37,363 bases of DNA from a virus. Location: positions 1 through 37,363 of the IMG/VR virus record IMGVR_UViG_3300025127_000103; one strand, 5' to 3'. The notes under the pieces are model-generated. The model was not told the DNA's origin. It ran no database searches and saw only the letters and a program-made list of their open reading frames with translations. Position numbers and translations under genes: made by a program. This document shows, one piece after another, positions 8,575 to 16,053 of the stretch; within the stretch, counting starts at the first letter, position 1; every line of letters starts with the position of its first letter.

Positions 8575-10665
8575 CTACATATTCTGAGTACTAATCTCGC
8601 CCATCTGAGCAGGGGCTGTGCCAACTCTACCAATCTGAGCATTTTGCGCTTGCTGCATCTGGAAAGTGTACTGACCTTGGTATTTCTCCATGCGTCCCCG
8701 GAATGCTTCGTCCTGCTGTAGGCGTTGCTGGATGTCGGGTTGCTGGGCGTATTGCTGAATAACTTGCATAGCAATCTGTGCGCCTGTAGGACGGGCTGGC
8801 ATTTCAATACCTGCAAAAATCTTTGTAAGGTCATCAGTAACATTCTTAACCATCTCTTGTTGAGCGTCTTGTGCAGGTTGTAGAACCGCGTCAGCCATGA
8901 CGGGATCAATGCTAGCGGCTGCAATATCAAGTAATCCATCAACATTCATTCGGTTATTTACATTGAGTTGATTCAATGCAACAAATCCTTGTAGTTTCTT
9001 TTCTACTGTATCTGGGTCATTGTCAAGCACATCAAAGTTAATCATGATGTCGAAGTTCTCATTTGGATTCCCTTTGTTCATGACTTGAGGGTCAGGGATA
9101 CCAGTAACCTGGAAGAATACTTCATCGGGTCCGAATCTCTGGAAGCACTTGTACGCCATACGAATTACCTCGGATACGTGGCTAAGGTACTTATCAACCA
9201 TGAACTGCTGTCTGGATTGAGACATTGGATCATTCGGATCCAGTCCAATCATTCGGTCAGCTTGATTGAGCAGTGTCTGCTCCATCTCAAGTGAACCTTG
9301 GTTGTATGCAGGAGTTGGTGCGAAGTCCAAATCACCCTTACGGCGGTACGGAATCATGCGACCTGGTCCCCAGTCATTGGGTGCTTGACCTACTGGGTGC
9401 AGGATCGGAGGCAGAGTAGCTAGGCTATTGCGGTCAATCCGTGAATCACGTTCTACCTTTACTTGGTTCTGAATACCACGAAGAATACTGGGAACGGTGG
9501 ATACATCATAGAGACGCTTAGTGTCCTCGGACAAGCGTGTTACTACTACTGGATAGTCCTCGTATCCGTTAAGTAGCTCGAACTTTGCATATCCGGGAGT
9601 CCCAGTTCCATCATCTCCATCAAAGTTCTTATGAAATACTGTGCAGTAAATCCCTTCGGAGCCATCCTCTTCGTTAATCAGTCTCTGGTATCCGTAAATT
9701 ATTTCAATAAGTTCATCGGCTTCGTACGCAGTGTCCGTTAGGCTCATGCTGCGACGGCCTTCTTCGTATCGCTCAAGACTATCAATATTTACGCCTCGGT
9801 ATCTCTCGATCATTATGTCCACGAAGTCCTGATCCCAACCATCGGTTGTTACTTTGAGTTCTAATTCCTGTGGAGTATAATACGTTTTCCAAAAGCAATA
9901 CGGTGCGCGTTGCGGGTCAGTAACATAAGGGGGGAAGACAAAGTCACCATCAGGTGCTAGGGTTTTGACTTCGGGGCAATTAATTTGACGACGCACTACG
10001 GGCAGTTTCGCGATTCCTTGTTTGCGTAGATCCTTGAGTGCGGTTTTTGCTCGCTTTTCTGTAACGCCGTCAAAAACTTGCTGCATAAGTAAGATCAATT
10101 CTTCATCGTTTTCACCTCGCTCTACAGCTTGAAAAATTTCTGGAGATATTTGTGCAATCTGTTGTAGGTCAATCTCCTGCTCAAAGGATCGATCCTCCAT
10201 ATGCCACCCAATGTAAGTGACTAGAAGTCCACGCTCTAGCAGGTAGTTAGCACCGAGTTCCATCTCCCTATAAAAGCGGGGGATGTATCCGGATCGTATC
10301 ATCCATTTGAGGAAACCTGACACCAGTTTGCTGCGGGCAATGTCCCCACTCTCCACGGGGAACGCTCTGACGTTAGCCCTCTTGAGTGCAGAAATAAATA
10401 AGGATGCAAGTTTCGTAATGCGTTCATCGATGAGATGGCACTCAGTATCGCTAGCACCTTCCCAAGGAAACGCATCGGATCCATGTTTGCGGTGATCGCG
10501 ACTCTTGCCCGGCCACCAGTTCCGACGGTCGTCGTAGCTTGTACGACATAAATCAAAATATGCTTCAAGCTCCGTTATTGTTTGCTCGTAAGCAAAGCGG
10601 AGTGTTTTAATGTCCGGCTCGTTGCCCACGTAGGTAAGAGCATTTGAAATATTATCGTTCTGCAT
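8575..10665 (-). CDS. Portal protein (P22-like podovirus portal)
   Basis: The 696-residue protein has the organisation of large podovirus portals. The N-terminal helical region contains RRNWWPGKSRDHRKHGSDAF and the FPWEGASDTECHLIDERI type of motif found in this group. A wing/stem region follows, and the C-terminus (after about residue 600) is Gln/Ala-rich and helical like a portal barrel (PDIQQRLQQDEAFRG). It is the dodecameric head vertex through which DNA enters. It sits downstream of the terminase genes with small ORFs between, and overlaps the 88-residue gene by 14 bases. Confidence 0.9.
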   Translation of the reverse strand: MQNDNISNALTYVGNEPDIKTLRFAYEQTITELEAYFDLCRTSYDDRRNWWPGKSRDHRKHGSDAFPWEGASDTECHLIDERITKLASLFISALKRANVRAFPVESGDIARSKLVSGFLKWMIRSGYIPRFYREMELGANYLLERGLLVTYIGWHMEDRSFEQEIDLQQIAQISPEIFQAVERGENDEELILLMQQVFDGVTEKRAKTALKDLRKQGIAKLPVVRRQINCPEVKTLAPDGDFVFPPYVTDPQRAPYCFWKTYYTPQELELKVTTDGWDQDFVDIMIERYRGVNIDSLERYEEGRRSMSLTDTAYEADELIEIIYGYQRLINEEDGSEGIYCTVFHKNFDGDDGTGTPGYAKFELLNGYEDYPVVVTRLSEDTKRLYDVSTVPSILRGIQNQVKVERDSRIDRNSLATLPPILHPVGQAPNDWGPGRMIPYRRKGDLDFAPTPAYNQGSLEMEQTLLNQADRMIGLDPNDPMSQSRQQFMVDKYLSHVSEVIRMAYKCFQRFGPDEVFFQVTGIPDPQVMNKGNPNENFDIMINFDVLDNDPDTVEKKLQGFVALNQLNVNNRMNVDGLLDIAAASIDPVMADAVLQPAQDAQQEMVKNVTDDLTKIFAGIEMPARPTGAQIAMQVIQQYAQQPDIQQRLQQDEAFRGRMEKYQGQYTFQMQQAQNAQIGRVGTAPAQMGEISTQNM

Positions 10666-10918
10666 TTAGTCTATCTTTTATTAGTTGAATCATGCTAGCA
10701 AGATGAGTCCTAGAACTGCCTATCTTATCACATAACTCTATGTTTGTCATGGGAACTTTGGATTCATGCTTCACGTATCGCTTGAAAGTCTCCCACATTA
10801 TAAGACGATCCCTGTTCTGCTGGTTCCATTTGTAATCCAACGTCAGGTTCTCGTCCTCTACTTGTCCGGTAAAAGGATTCCTGTCATAAAATATCTTTGT
10901 TCTGTCAACCTTTGACAT
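10652..10918 (-). CDS. Small protein with possible helix-turn-helix, 88 aa
   Basis: I take ATG at 10918 as the start. An in-frame GTG at 10933 would add five residues but would deepen the overlap with the upstream gene. The product is MSKVDRTKIFYDRNPFTG... and ends with MTNIELCDKIGSSRTHLASM, which looks like a helix-turn-helix. It lies between the large terminase and portal genes and overlaps both neighbours. It might be a packaging accessory or a regulator. No family is recognised. Confidence 0.65.
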   Translation of the reverse strand: MSKVDRTKIFYDRNPFTGQVEDENLTLDYKWNQQNRDRLIMWETFKRYVKHESKVPMTNIELCDKIGSSRTHLASMIQLIKDRLNAER

Positions 10919-11276
10919 ATCGATAGCTAACACCTGTCTCGGATTCGATTACCTCAAAACAGATCATTTTACCTAAGAACCTTTCACTGAACCTATTAGG
11001 CACAAGAACAGGAACCTTTTTTCCAATCTCTTTGAAGTGAACCATGTTAAATCTAGGATTCGGGCAGATTGATAACACCTTGCCTCTGAAGTGCTTAGGT
11101 ATTATTTCGTTGATCAATAGACCGTCGCACAGAATGTCTTGTCCCTCTGGGCTGATCCAAGTGTTCCTTCCTTTACCGCTAATGTATTCCTGCGGTAGTT
11201 TTTCTCTAGCTATTTTGAGAGCTTCGTCGAAGTCAGTATCGTGATACTCGGCGAACTCAGTTAGTTTTACTTTCAT
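10905..11276 (-). CDS. Hypothetical protein, 123 aa, between terminase and portal
   Basis: The gene has a strong Shine-Dalgarno (AAGGAGG) inside the end of the large terminase gene, and its ATG shares a base with the terminase stop (TAATG). The protein starts MKVKLTEFAEYHDTDFDEAL and contains beta-rich segments such as VPVLVPNRFSERFLGKMICF. It has no membrane span or known catalytic motif. Its fixed position among packaging genes suggests a packaging or portal accessory function, not demonstrated. Confidence 0.7.
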   Translation of the reverse strand: MKVKLTEFAEYHDTDFDEALKIAREKLPQEYISGKGRNTWISPEGQDILCDGLLINEIIPKHFRGKVLSICPNPRFNMVHFKEIGKKVPVLVPNRFSERFLGKMICFEVIESETGVSYRYVKG

Positions 11277-12925
11277 TAGTATCCTCCTTGTTGTTTTCTG
11301 GTGATCCCCATGTCGGAGGATGCAAAATAATCAGGACCCATGCCGCCATTTGACATTCGCAAATAACGAATGAGGTCAAAAAAGTCCTTGAGGGCTTCGT
11401 CGGATTTACCGGCTGCATTGTAATTAATCATGCTCTCAATAAGATTCCCGCAGTCCTCATGCACGTAGCACCTAGGTCTGTTGGCGGGATCAAGGTCGTA
11501 GTTCGGGTTATAAAAGAACCAATCGTCCAAGCTTGTGTTACCGATGCCCTCCTGCTGACCGTCCGACGGTGTGAAGTTCATGCCGAAGTCATAGAATGCC
11601 GTGAATAAATCTACGTTGTTCTCATTCTCTTTAGCAAAGAACCTAGAGTCACCTATGCGTTCCGTGACCTCGATGCCTAGTTCTTCTTCAATGTCTTTGA
11701 ACAGTTCACAGTACCTCTCTACATCGTAGCCTATCTTGTCCGCAGCTGGACCCTTGCGCCACTTCGGATCACCGAATAACGCCCACTCGCCGTAAGTATC
11801 TCGGTCCGGCCACTCCCTGCGTATAAATATCTCCTCGTCCTCGGATACCCCTGCCCATATCGCCACGTAGTTCCTAGCAAATGCTGGGTCAACTACATGA
11901 TACCAGGTCAGTGAGTCCTTGTCAGGAAAGGACATGCCGTATTTGTTTGGCTTATCGCTAAGAACGTTGACCTCTGGGCTGAAGTTTGGCAGAAGAGAAG
12001 TCATTGACTTCGTCGGTAGTCCGTAGGCACGGACCATGATCGTATCACGGTTTGCATTCTTGAGATCCTTAGCTATGCGGTCATAACCGCCAAAGGGGTT
12101 CTCGTCGGAGTGCAGGTAAACTACACCCGCATCTCGCTCAGGGCTGTATTGAATCACCGGCACCTGTTCGCCATCCAGCAAGGACGCAGACTTTGTCTCT
12201 AGCGTCTCGGCTCCCTTGAGGTACTCCGCAACGAAGGGCGTGTACCCATCAATCGGCGTAAATCCCAACAGCATCTTACTATCTCTGGTCGCAAGACGGA
12301 AGCGTAGGGTGTTGACTAGCGCAGCGTCCCCTAAGTATTCATCCAGCCAGGCTCCTATATTTGTTCCTGTAGGGTTACGGAAACCGAACTCAAAACCTTC
12401 TAGGATCGTTTGGTTATTACTGAACTGAGTATATGTCTTGAAGTCCACCCTAGTTCTTGTGTCTGGGAAGATGAAAGAACTACCCGTAAAGCCATTCTGC
12501 ATACTGAAGTTAATGTAACCATCGATACTCTTGGTCTTTCTGCGGAACTCTCTGGGCATCATCTCCCAGATTGCAGCTTGCTGGACCTTGATGGATGTGT
12601 CCGCATTCTGACTGAAGCACACCACATGTCCATCCATGTTCTCAGTCACGGCCTCCATGACCATCTTGGCGCATCCCGTTGTCTTGCCGCTTCTGTTACC
12701 ACCAAAGGTAATGACCTCATCGTAGTCCTTCAGTGCATCCCGCATCCGGCTCCAACCAGTTAGTTCAAATCCGTGACGAAGTGGATCCTCCCGTGCTGAC
12801 TGTATCCTACCCTCGTGAGCTTCGTGCAGCGCAACCAACATCTTAGGATCCGCCTCACCTAAGATAACTATCTCTTCATCGGTAGGGGCTTCGAGGGCTG
12901 GGTGCTTTGTGAACTCAATGGTCAT
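11276..12925 (-). CDS. terL: Terminase large subunit (packaging ATPase-nuclease)
   Basis: The 549-residue protein has an N-terminal ATPase domain: Walker A GGNRSGKTT at residues 75-83, and Walker B WLDEYL with D195 and E196. The C-terminal RNase H-like nuclease has acidic residues at D346 (HVVDPAF), D426 (RIGDSRFF) and a later DLIRYLRM segment. It drives DNA into the prohead and cuts the concatemer. It overlaps the 82-residue gene at its start (ATGA) and follows the small subunit, the standard order. Confidence 0.95.
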   Translation of the reverse strand: MTIEFTKHPALEAPTDEEIVILGEADPKMLVALHEAHEGRIQSAREDPLRHGFELTGWSRMRDALKDYDEVITFGGNRSGKTTGCAKMVMEAVTENMDGHVVCFSQNADTSIKVQQAAIWEMMPREFRRKTKSIDGYINFSMQNGFTGSSFIFPDTRTRVDFKTYTQFSNNQTILEGFEFGFRNPTGTNIGAWLDEYLGDAALVNTLRFRLATRDSKMLLGFTPIDGYTPFVAEYLKGAETLETKSASLLDGEQVPVIQYSPERDAGVVYLHSDENPFGGYDRIAKDLKNANRDTIMVRAYGLPTKSMTSLLPNFSPEVNVLSDKPNKYGMSFPDKDSLTWYHVVDPAFARNYVAIWAGVSEDEEIFIRREWPDRDTYGEWALFGDPKWRKGPAADKIGYDVERYCELFKDIEEELGIEVTERIGDSRFFAKENENNVDLFTAFYDFGMNFTPSDGQQEGIGNTSLDDWFFYNPNYDLDPANRPRCYVHEDCGNLIESMINYNAAGKSDEALKDFFDLIRYLRMSNGGMGPDYFASSDMGITRKQQGGY

Positions 12926-13170
12926 TCTTCCTCCTCTGGATCCTCGGGTTCATTCTCGAACTCCCATTCAAAATTTATATTACCTTCACTGAGTTCCTTC
13001 TGCATCTCATGCAAAAGCATCCTCCCTGCTGGCAAATGATTGTAATCATAGAATAGTTCGCCCTGCTCGTTCATGACTATAAAGCAGTAGTTCTCAAAAT
13101 GCTCTCCTAAGATACCACGAATCTGATCATAGATCGGATCGTAGCTAGAATCCATGATTGACTTAGGCAT
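12922..13170 (-). CDS. Acidic hypothetical protein, 82 aa, between terminase subunits
   Basis: A very acidic small protein ending in a run of Glu/Asp/Pro (EPEDPEEEE). The middle, IRGILGEHFENYCFIVMNEQ, looks like a small alpha/beta fold. Its start at 13170 overlaps the small terminase stop by eight bases and its stop overlaps the large terminase start (ATGA), so it is translationally coupled to both. ATG at 13155 is an alternative start. Function unknown; tight coupling argues for a terminase accessory. Confidence 0.7.
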   Translation of the reverse strand: MPKSIMDSSYDPIYDQIRGILGEHFENYCFIVMNEQGELFYDYNHLPAGRMLLHEMQKELSEGNINFEWEFENEPEDPEEEE

Positions 13171-13735
13171 CCTTTACCTCGGCTTCTATAGTTTTTGCTT
13201 CCTGTATCCTAGCTCTCGCTGCCTTGACGGTAGCCTCGTAGTCATCCTGCGTAAAAACCTTCCTGTCTTCCGTGATCTGGGTAGCTTCACCTCGAGCCGT
13301 CAAAGCCTCTCTACCTGCATTCGCCTTCGCTATTGATAGCTCCTTTAGGTCACGGAATGATACCTCGAAGTTTGGATCCCCCTCCAAACGATTCCGCACT
13401 TTCTCAATAAGGTCTTCTTCCAGTGAGGACAAATTCAAGTAGTTCCTAGCTGCTAGTCGGCCAGTTATCTCTCGGAACTTCCCTATGTGATCCGCATAAT
13501 CAGTTAGAACTGAGATTACAGTATCTCGACTGAACTTATACTTCTTTACCATCTTTGTCTGAGTCTCACCCATAGCGTAGTGATACAGTATCTCTGCTAC
13601 CTTACCTGGGTTTGCACGGCTTAGGCTATTGACCTTCATAGCCTCTTTCTCTTTGCTAACCTCCTGAATACTCTCAGATATACTGGCCATTAGATCCAGT
13701 CGCATCTCTTGGGGGCTAGGATTGATTGCACTCAT
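13163..13735 (-). CDS. terS: Terminase small subunit (DNA recognition)
   Basis: This 190-residue helical protein has a helix-turn-helix-like segment (GETQTKMVKKYKFSRDTVIS, about residues 56-75) followed by oligomerisation-type helices and a charged C-terminus. It is the first gene of the leftward late operon, immediately upstream of the large subunit region, as expected. The start lies only about one base after the predicted transcription start of its promoter, so the message may be leaderless unless transcription begins further upstream. Confidence 0.8.
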   Translation of the reverse strand: MSAINPSPQEMRLDLMASISESIQEVSKEKEAMKVNSLSRANPGKVAEILYHYAMGETQTKMVKKYKFSRDTVISVLTDYADHIGKFREITGRLAARNYLNLSSLEEDLIEKVRNRLEGDPNFEVSFRDLKELSIAKANAGREALTARGEATQITEDRKVFTQDDYEATVKAARARIQEAKTIEAEVKDA

Positions 13736-13742
13736 TACTTTT

Positions 13743-13771
13743 TTGATAGGAATTACTTAGATGAATGTCAA
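13743..13771 (-). promoter_or_regulatory. Leftward sigma70-type promoter for the late operon
   Basis: The minus strand has a perfect TTGACA (13766-13771), a 17-base spacer and TATCAA (13743-13748). The predicted start is near 13736, directly at the small terminase ATG (13735). It is arranged back-to-back with the rightward promoter at 13812. Confidence 0.6.
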
Positions 13772-13811
13772 TAGTTTATGGAATCTGGACAAAAATAATT
13801 GGATTTTATGC

Positions 13812-13840
13812 TTGACACGTATTTTTCGGCTACATAGAAT
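13812..13840 (+). promoter_or_regulatory. Rightward sigma70-type early promoter
   Basis: TTGACA (13812-13817), a 17-base spacer and TAGAAT (13835-13840). It is the best -35/-10 pair in the intergenic region. Transcription should begin near 13847 and enter the early region through a terminator-like hairpin at 13916-13941. Confidence 0.75.
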
Positions 13841-13848
13841 CCGGATTC
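13837..13848. promoter_or_regulatory. Palindromic operator over the early promoter
   Basis: A perfect 12-bp palindrome (GAATCCGGATTC) covers the end of the -10 box and the predicted start site. A partial copy, GAATCTGGAC, lies at 13781-13790 beside the leftward -35. This is the expected position for a repressor site controlling both promoters. The cognate protein is not identified. Confidence 0.5.
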
Positions 13849-13941
13849 TCCGCTAGAACAAAGGATGATTAGAGCAGTAACCCTACTGAGTAGCACAGGG
13901 GGAGTCCGCGGACAGTAAGCCCCATGAGGCTTATATTTTTT
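13847..13941 (+). ncRNA. Possible ~95-nt small RNA or attenuated leader
   Basis: The stretch runs from the predicted early transcription start to an intrinsic terminator and has no convincing ORF. It contains a perfect 10-bp palindrome (GTCCGCGGAC, 13904-13913) that could form a hairpin or be a protein site. It could be an independent small RNA or a leader whose terminator is read through under antitermination. The prediction rests on promoter plus terminator geometry only. Confidence 0.4.
13916..13941 (+). terminator. Intrinsic terminator after the early promoter
   Basis: A 6-bp stem TAAGCC/GGCTTA (13916-13921 with 13928-13933), a six-base loop, then TATTTTTT. Moderately strong. It lies about 70 bases after the promoter start. 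Confidence 0.55.
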
Positions 13942-14418
13942 AGAGGGGCGTTGGATGATATATACGATTCTAGACGCGCTCGATGCTGACCCCCTCCTCC
14001 CCCGTTGCAGTTTTACCGGGCTTGCTAACCTTGGTTTCATGTTGAAAATCAATGATTTATGAAACTCGAGTTCCCAGGGTGACAGCCAGGGTCACGCGTG
14101 AAAGAATTATTTATTTATTCGCAGCGGAAAGTATTCATGCAGCATCTTCGCAGCATCGCATCGCAGCGCAGCGTCGCAGCCTCGGAGCCAGTAACCACGT
14201 ATAAAGGGGCTAAGAAGGGGGATGCTACGGAGTCACGGAAAAGGGATTCTACAAGGGCAATTAAGTATCTGGATAAAAAAGCTTGCACAGGGTTGCAGAG
14301 TGTGCATCTTGGGGGGTGCAGTTCCGTTCTTTGACAGTCCTTCCGCTAACTTCTCCTTGTTGGTAAAGCAGGGATGTATGACGACTTAGTAAGGGGGATA
14401 CGCGTTGGTAACCATTGG
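13942..14418. other. Non-coding control region, ~480 bp
   Basis: No gene here is convincing. One open frame (14098-14334, GTG start) crosses the GCAGC repeats and has low-complexity content, so I do not call it. The region holds a small hairpin (GTGAC/GTCAC, near 14079-14095), the GCAGC-rich tract, and a G-rich segment near 14311. It may carry further regulatory or packaging signals. Confidence 0.5.
14121..14180. repeat. GCAGC-rich short repeat tract
   Basis: Six GCAGC pentamers occur within 60 bases (14121, 14139, 14150, 14163, 14168, 14176), several as CGCAGCATCGCA-type units. This composition differs from the surrounding AT-richer DNA. It may be a protein-binding cluster or slippage-derived. 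Confidence 0.55.
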
Positions 14419-14466
14419 CTCGCATTCTTAGGGATGCGGGCTTTTGTGGTGTAAGCATTCCGCTTA
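14419..14466 (+). promoter_or_regulatory. Double-hairpin module A before the 60-aa gene
   Basis: The first hairpin, CTCGCAT/ATGCGGG (14419-14425 with 14434-14440), is followed by CTTTT and looks like a terminator. The second hairpin, TAAGC/GCTTA (14452-14456 with 14462-14466), follows after GTGG. An AACCAAC leader and the gene start come next. The same order recurs at 14686, 15068 and 15929. Confidence 0.6.
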
Positions 14467-14491
14467 TAACCAACAATCAAAAATCAAAACT

Positions 14492-14674
14492 ATGAAAACT
14501 GAGCTTACTGAAAAGCAAATTCAAAGACTGCAGAACCGCCTTTATAAGGTGCAAGGTGCAATACATCACTGGAACGATCAAAAGAATCAAGCCGAGTATT
14601 ACCTTGAAGCACGCACCAAGGAAAAGGAAGAGCTAGTTGAAAAACTATCTAACTCAAAAGCTACATCAAGCTAG
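14492..14674 (+). CDS. Small coiled-coil protein, 60 aa
   Basis: The start is ATG at 14492, after the A-rich leader AACCAACAATC, without a Shine-Dalgarno. An earlier in-frame ATG at 14444 lies inside the terminator hairpin region and is unlikely. The product, MKTELTEKQIQRLQNRLYKV..., is almost entirely helical with heptad spacing and many charged residues, so probably a short coiled coil. No family is recognised. As the first early gene it may act against the host or as a regulator, which is speculation. Confidence 0.6.
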   Translation: MKTELTEKQIQRLQNRLYKVQGAIHHWNDQKNQAEYYLEARTKEKEELVEKLSNSKATSS

Positions 14675-14685
14675 CTTAAACAAGT

Positions 14686-14732
14686 CCTACCTCATAAGGG
14701 TAGGGCTTTTTGGGTGTAAGCATGTCGCTTAC
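14686..14732 (+). promoter_or_regulatory. Double-hairpin module B before the 98-aa gene
   Basis: Terminator-like stem CCTACC/GGTAGG (14686-14691 with 14699-14704), then TTTTT at 14707-14711, then a second stem GTAAGC/GCTTAC (14716-14721 with 14727-14732). AAACCAACTAAT and the next gene follow. Confidence 0.65.
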
Positions 14733-14761
14733 AAACCAACTAATACAAAAATATATATACT

Positions 14762-15058
14762 ATGAGAAAAGTAACAAAGCAAATCGCGGAAGCCCTTCAA
14801 AGGGGCGTATCTAAAACAGTAAGCAACACCTCTACTTTTGAGGGGAATGTTTACTTACACGGCAATAGAATTGCTCAAATGCACGCGGACGGAACGGTTT
14901 ACATGTCCTTAGCAGGTTGGAATACTCCAACTACTAGGGAGCGTTTAAACGGTATCGCGGAAGTGTTAGGAATAAAGGCAAGGTTCTCTCAAAAGGACTT
15001 TGAACCATATTTCAACGGTAAGCCTATTGGCGCAAGTCAATGGGTTCAAATTAACTAA
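14762..15058 (+). CDS. Conserved early protein, 98 aa
   Basis: The protein starts MRKVTKQIAEALQRGVSKTV and contains the pattern YLHGNRIAQMHADGTVYMSLAGWNTPTTRERLNGI. I recall this pattern from small early proteins of several marine podoviruses, none with a known function. It looks like a compact alpha/beta domain. It has its own leader (ACCAACTAAT and an AT-rich stretch) and is bracketed by double-hairpin modules, so it is probably expressed as a single-gene cassette. Confidence 0.75.
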   Translation: MRKVTKQIAEALQRGVSKTVSNTSTFEGNVYLHGNRIAQMHADGTVYMSLAGWNTPTTRERLNGIAEVLGIKARFSQKDFEPYFNGKPIGASQWVQIN

Positions 15059-15067
15059 AACCTCACA

Positions 15068-15113
15068 GCCTCGCCTCAAAAGGGCGGGGCTTTTTGGGTG
15101 ACGGATGTTCCGT
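15068..15113 (+). promoter_or_regulatory. Double-hairpin module C before the 120-aa gene
   Basis: Terminator-like stem GCCTCGCC/GGCGGGGC (15068-15075 with 15083-15090) and TTTTT, then a second stem ACGGA/TCCGT (15101-15105 with 15109-15113). The second stem is in the same place as in modules A and B but with a different sequence that still pairs. Confidence 0.65.
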
Positions 15114-15138
15114 TTAACCAACTAATAAAAACGATACT

Positions 15139-15501
15139 ATGAAAATAAAAACAGATACAAACGATGCTAGGCAAACCTTAGAATCATTCTTTGATAGCGT
15201 GGTATGGATACCTAATCCAAAGTTTCAAAGCTTTTGCAGGGATACCTTCAAACGCTACGAAAACAACATTGTAGAAGCGGATTGGTTCGGCTCAGGGGGC
15301 GGGTGCTATCACCTATTGTTTCGCTTGCACAGCGGACATATCCTTGCCATGCACACCGATACCAATGTTTGCGAACATAGCTTTGATGCTTGGGAAAGCA
15401 TTGAGGACTACTGTTCCGACGAAAGTAACGATAAGTGCAGGGGCTTTGGGTGGGAGCATGAATCGCCCTATTACAACGAGCGTTGCAAGGCAATCGCATA
15501 A
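15139..15501 (+). CDS. Hypothetical early protein, 120 aa
   Basis: Starts MKIKTDTNDARQTLESFFDS after the leader AACCAACTAATAAAAACGATACT. It is rich in aromatic residues and cysteines (Cys in QSFCRDTF, GGGCYHLL, TNVCEHSF, EDYCSDES, NDKCRG, NERCKA), with His between, so metal binding is possible. It has no membrane span. No family is recognised. It is the first of three genes sharing an AACGATACTATG start region. Confidence 0.65.
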   Translation: MKIKTDTNDARQTLESFFDSVVWIPNPKFQSFCRDTFKRYENNIVEADWFGSGGGCYHLLFRLHSGHILAMHTDTNVCEHSFDAWESIEDYCSDESNDKCRGFGWEHESPYYNERCKAIA

Positions 15502-15523
15502 ATCAAACAACATAAACGATACT

Positions 15524-15661
15524 ATGAAAAATAAAAACTACTTAGAGTTAGCAACTCGAGACGCGGGTGACTTTGAACATAGCGACCTGCTTTTATTGAT
15601 AGCCAGCCTTTACGAACGGTTGGATAAATTAAACGCCTTGGAAACAGAGGATCCTAATTAA
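15524..15661 (+). CDS. Small acidic protein, 45 aa
   Basis: The ATG at 15524 follows ACATAAACGATACT, nearly the same leader as the next gene. The product, MKNKNYLELATRDAGDFEHS..., has one amphipathic helix (LLLLIASLYERLDKLNALE) and could dimerise. The open frame extends upstream into the previous gene but lacks a leader there. Unknown function. Confidence 0.55.
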   Translation: MKNKNYLELATRDAGDFEHSDLLLLIASLYERLDKLNALETEDPN

Positions 15662-15674
15662 CATAAACGATACT

Positions 15675-15926
15675 ATGAAAGCATTATTAAACCTTGAAAC
15701 TCTAGAGCCAAGCGAATTACTACCAGCCGACCAAGTTCCGTGGCCGCACCCTGATTACGCGGACTTAAATGATTGGATGTTTGAACAAGCCAACGAGGTC
15801 TTTGAGGCAACCCGATACCTCGCGGTCAATCGATACGATCTTGCCCTTTCACTATGGCATAGGGCAGGACGGCCAACCGAAGGCTTTGAGTCCGCACTTT
15901 GGACTAAAGAAGAGGCACTAGGTTAA
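15675..15926 (+). CDS. Hypothetical early protein, 83 aa
   Basis: Starts MKALLNLETLEPSELLPADQ. It is rich in Trp and acidic residues, with a helical second half (WMFEQANEVFEATRYLAVNR). The gene uses the same CATAAACGATACTATG leader as the previous gene, which suggests a duplicated expression signal. It is closed by the terminator of module D. No family is recognised. Confidence 0.65.
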   Translation: MKALLNLETLEPSELLPADQVPWPHPDYADLNDWMFEQANEVFEATRYLAVNRYDLALSLWHRAGRPTEGFESALWTKEEALG

Positions 15927-15928
15927 AT

Positions 15929-15993
15929 CTACCAAGCTCGCACCTTTACCGGTGCGGGCTTTTTTGGTAGACAGGGCTATGTATTTTCGTAGC
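15929..15993 (+). terminator. Strong terminator plus second hairpin (module D)
   Basis: A 9-bp stem GCTCGCACC/GGTGCGGGC (15936-15944 with 15951-15959) with TTTTTT, wrapped by an outer stem CTACCAA/TTGGTAG (15929-15935 with 15964-15970). A second hairpin GCTATG/CGTAGC (15976-15981 with 15988-15993) follows, in the pattern of modules A-C. It ends the small-gene run. Confidence 0.8.
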
Positions 15994-16012
15994 ATACAAA
16001 CGAGACTGCCAG

Positions 16013-16034
16013 GCGATGCCGCCAAGCGATGCCG
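16013..16034 (+). repeat. Direct repeat GCGATGCCG x2 upstream of tRNA-like RNA
   Basis: GCGATGCCG occurs at 16013-16021 and 16026-16034, 13 bp apart. A related GGCGATC lies at 16064-16070 inside the tRNA-like RNA. Could be protein arm sites; no integrase is present in the window. Confidence 0.4.
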
Positions 16035-16053
16035 AGCAGCACAACAACTAACT

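Noticed and set aside
8547-8945. Upstream extension of the lysozyme frame over the portal gene
   Set aside because: It would add 133 residues unrelated to lysozymes and overlaps the portal coding sequence; ATG at 8546 gives the correct family length.
14098-14334. A 78-codon ORF in the control region
   Set aside because: GTG start, crosses the GCAGC tract, and has low-complexity content with no leader; judged non-coding.
14331-14355. TTGACA near 14331 as a promoter for the first small gene
   Set aside because: No acceptable -10 box at 16-18 bases.
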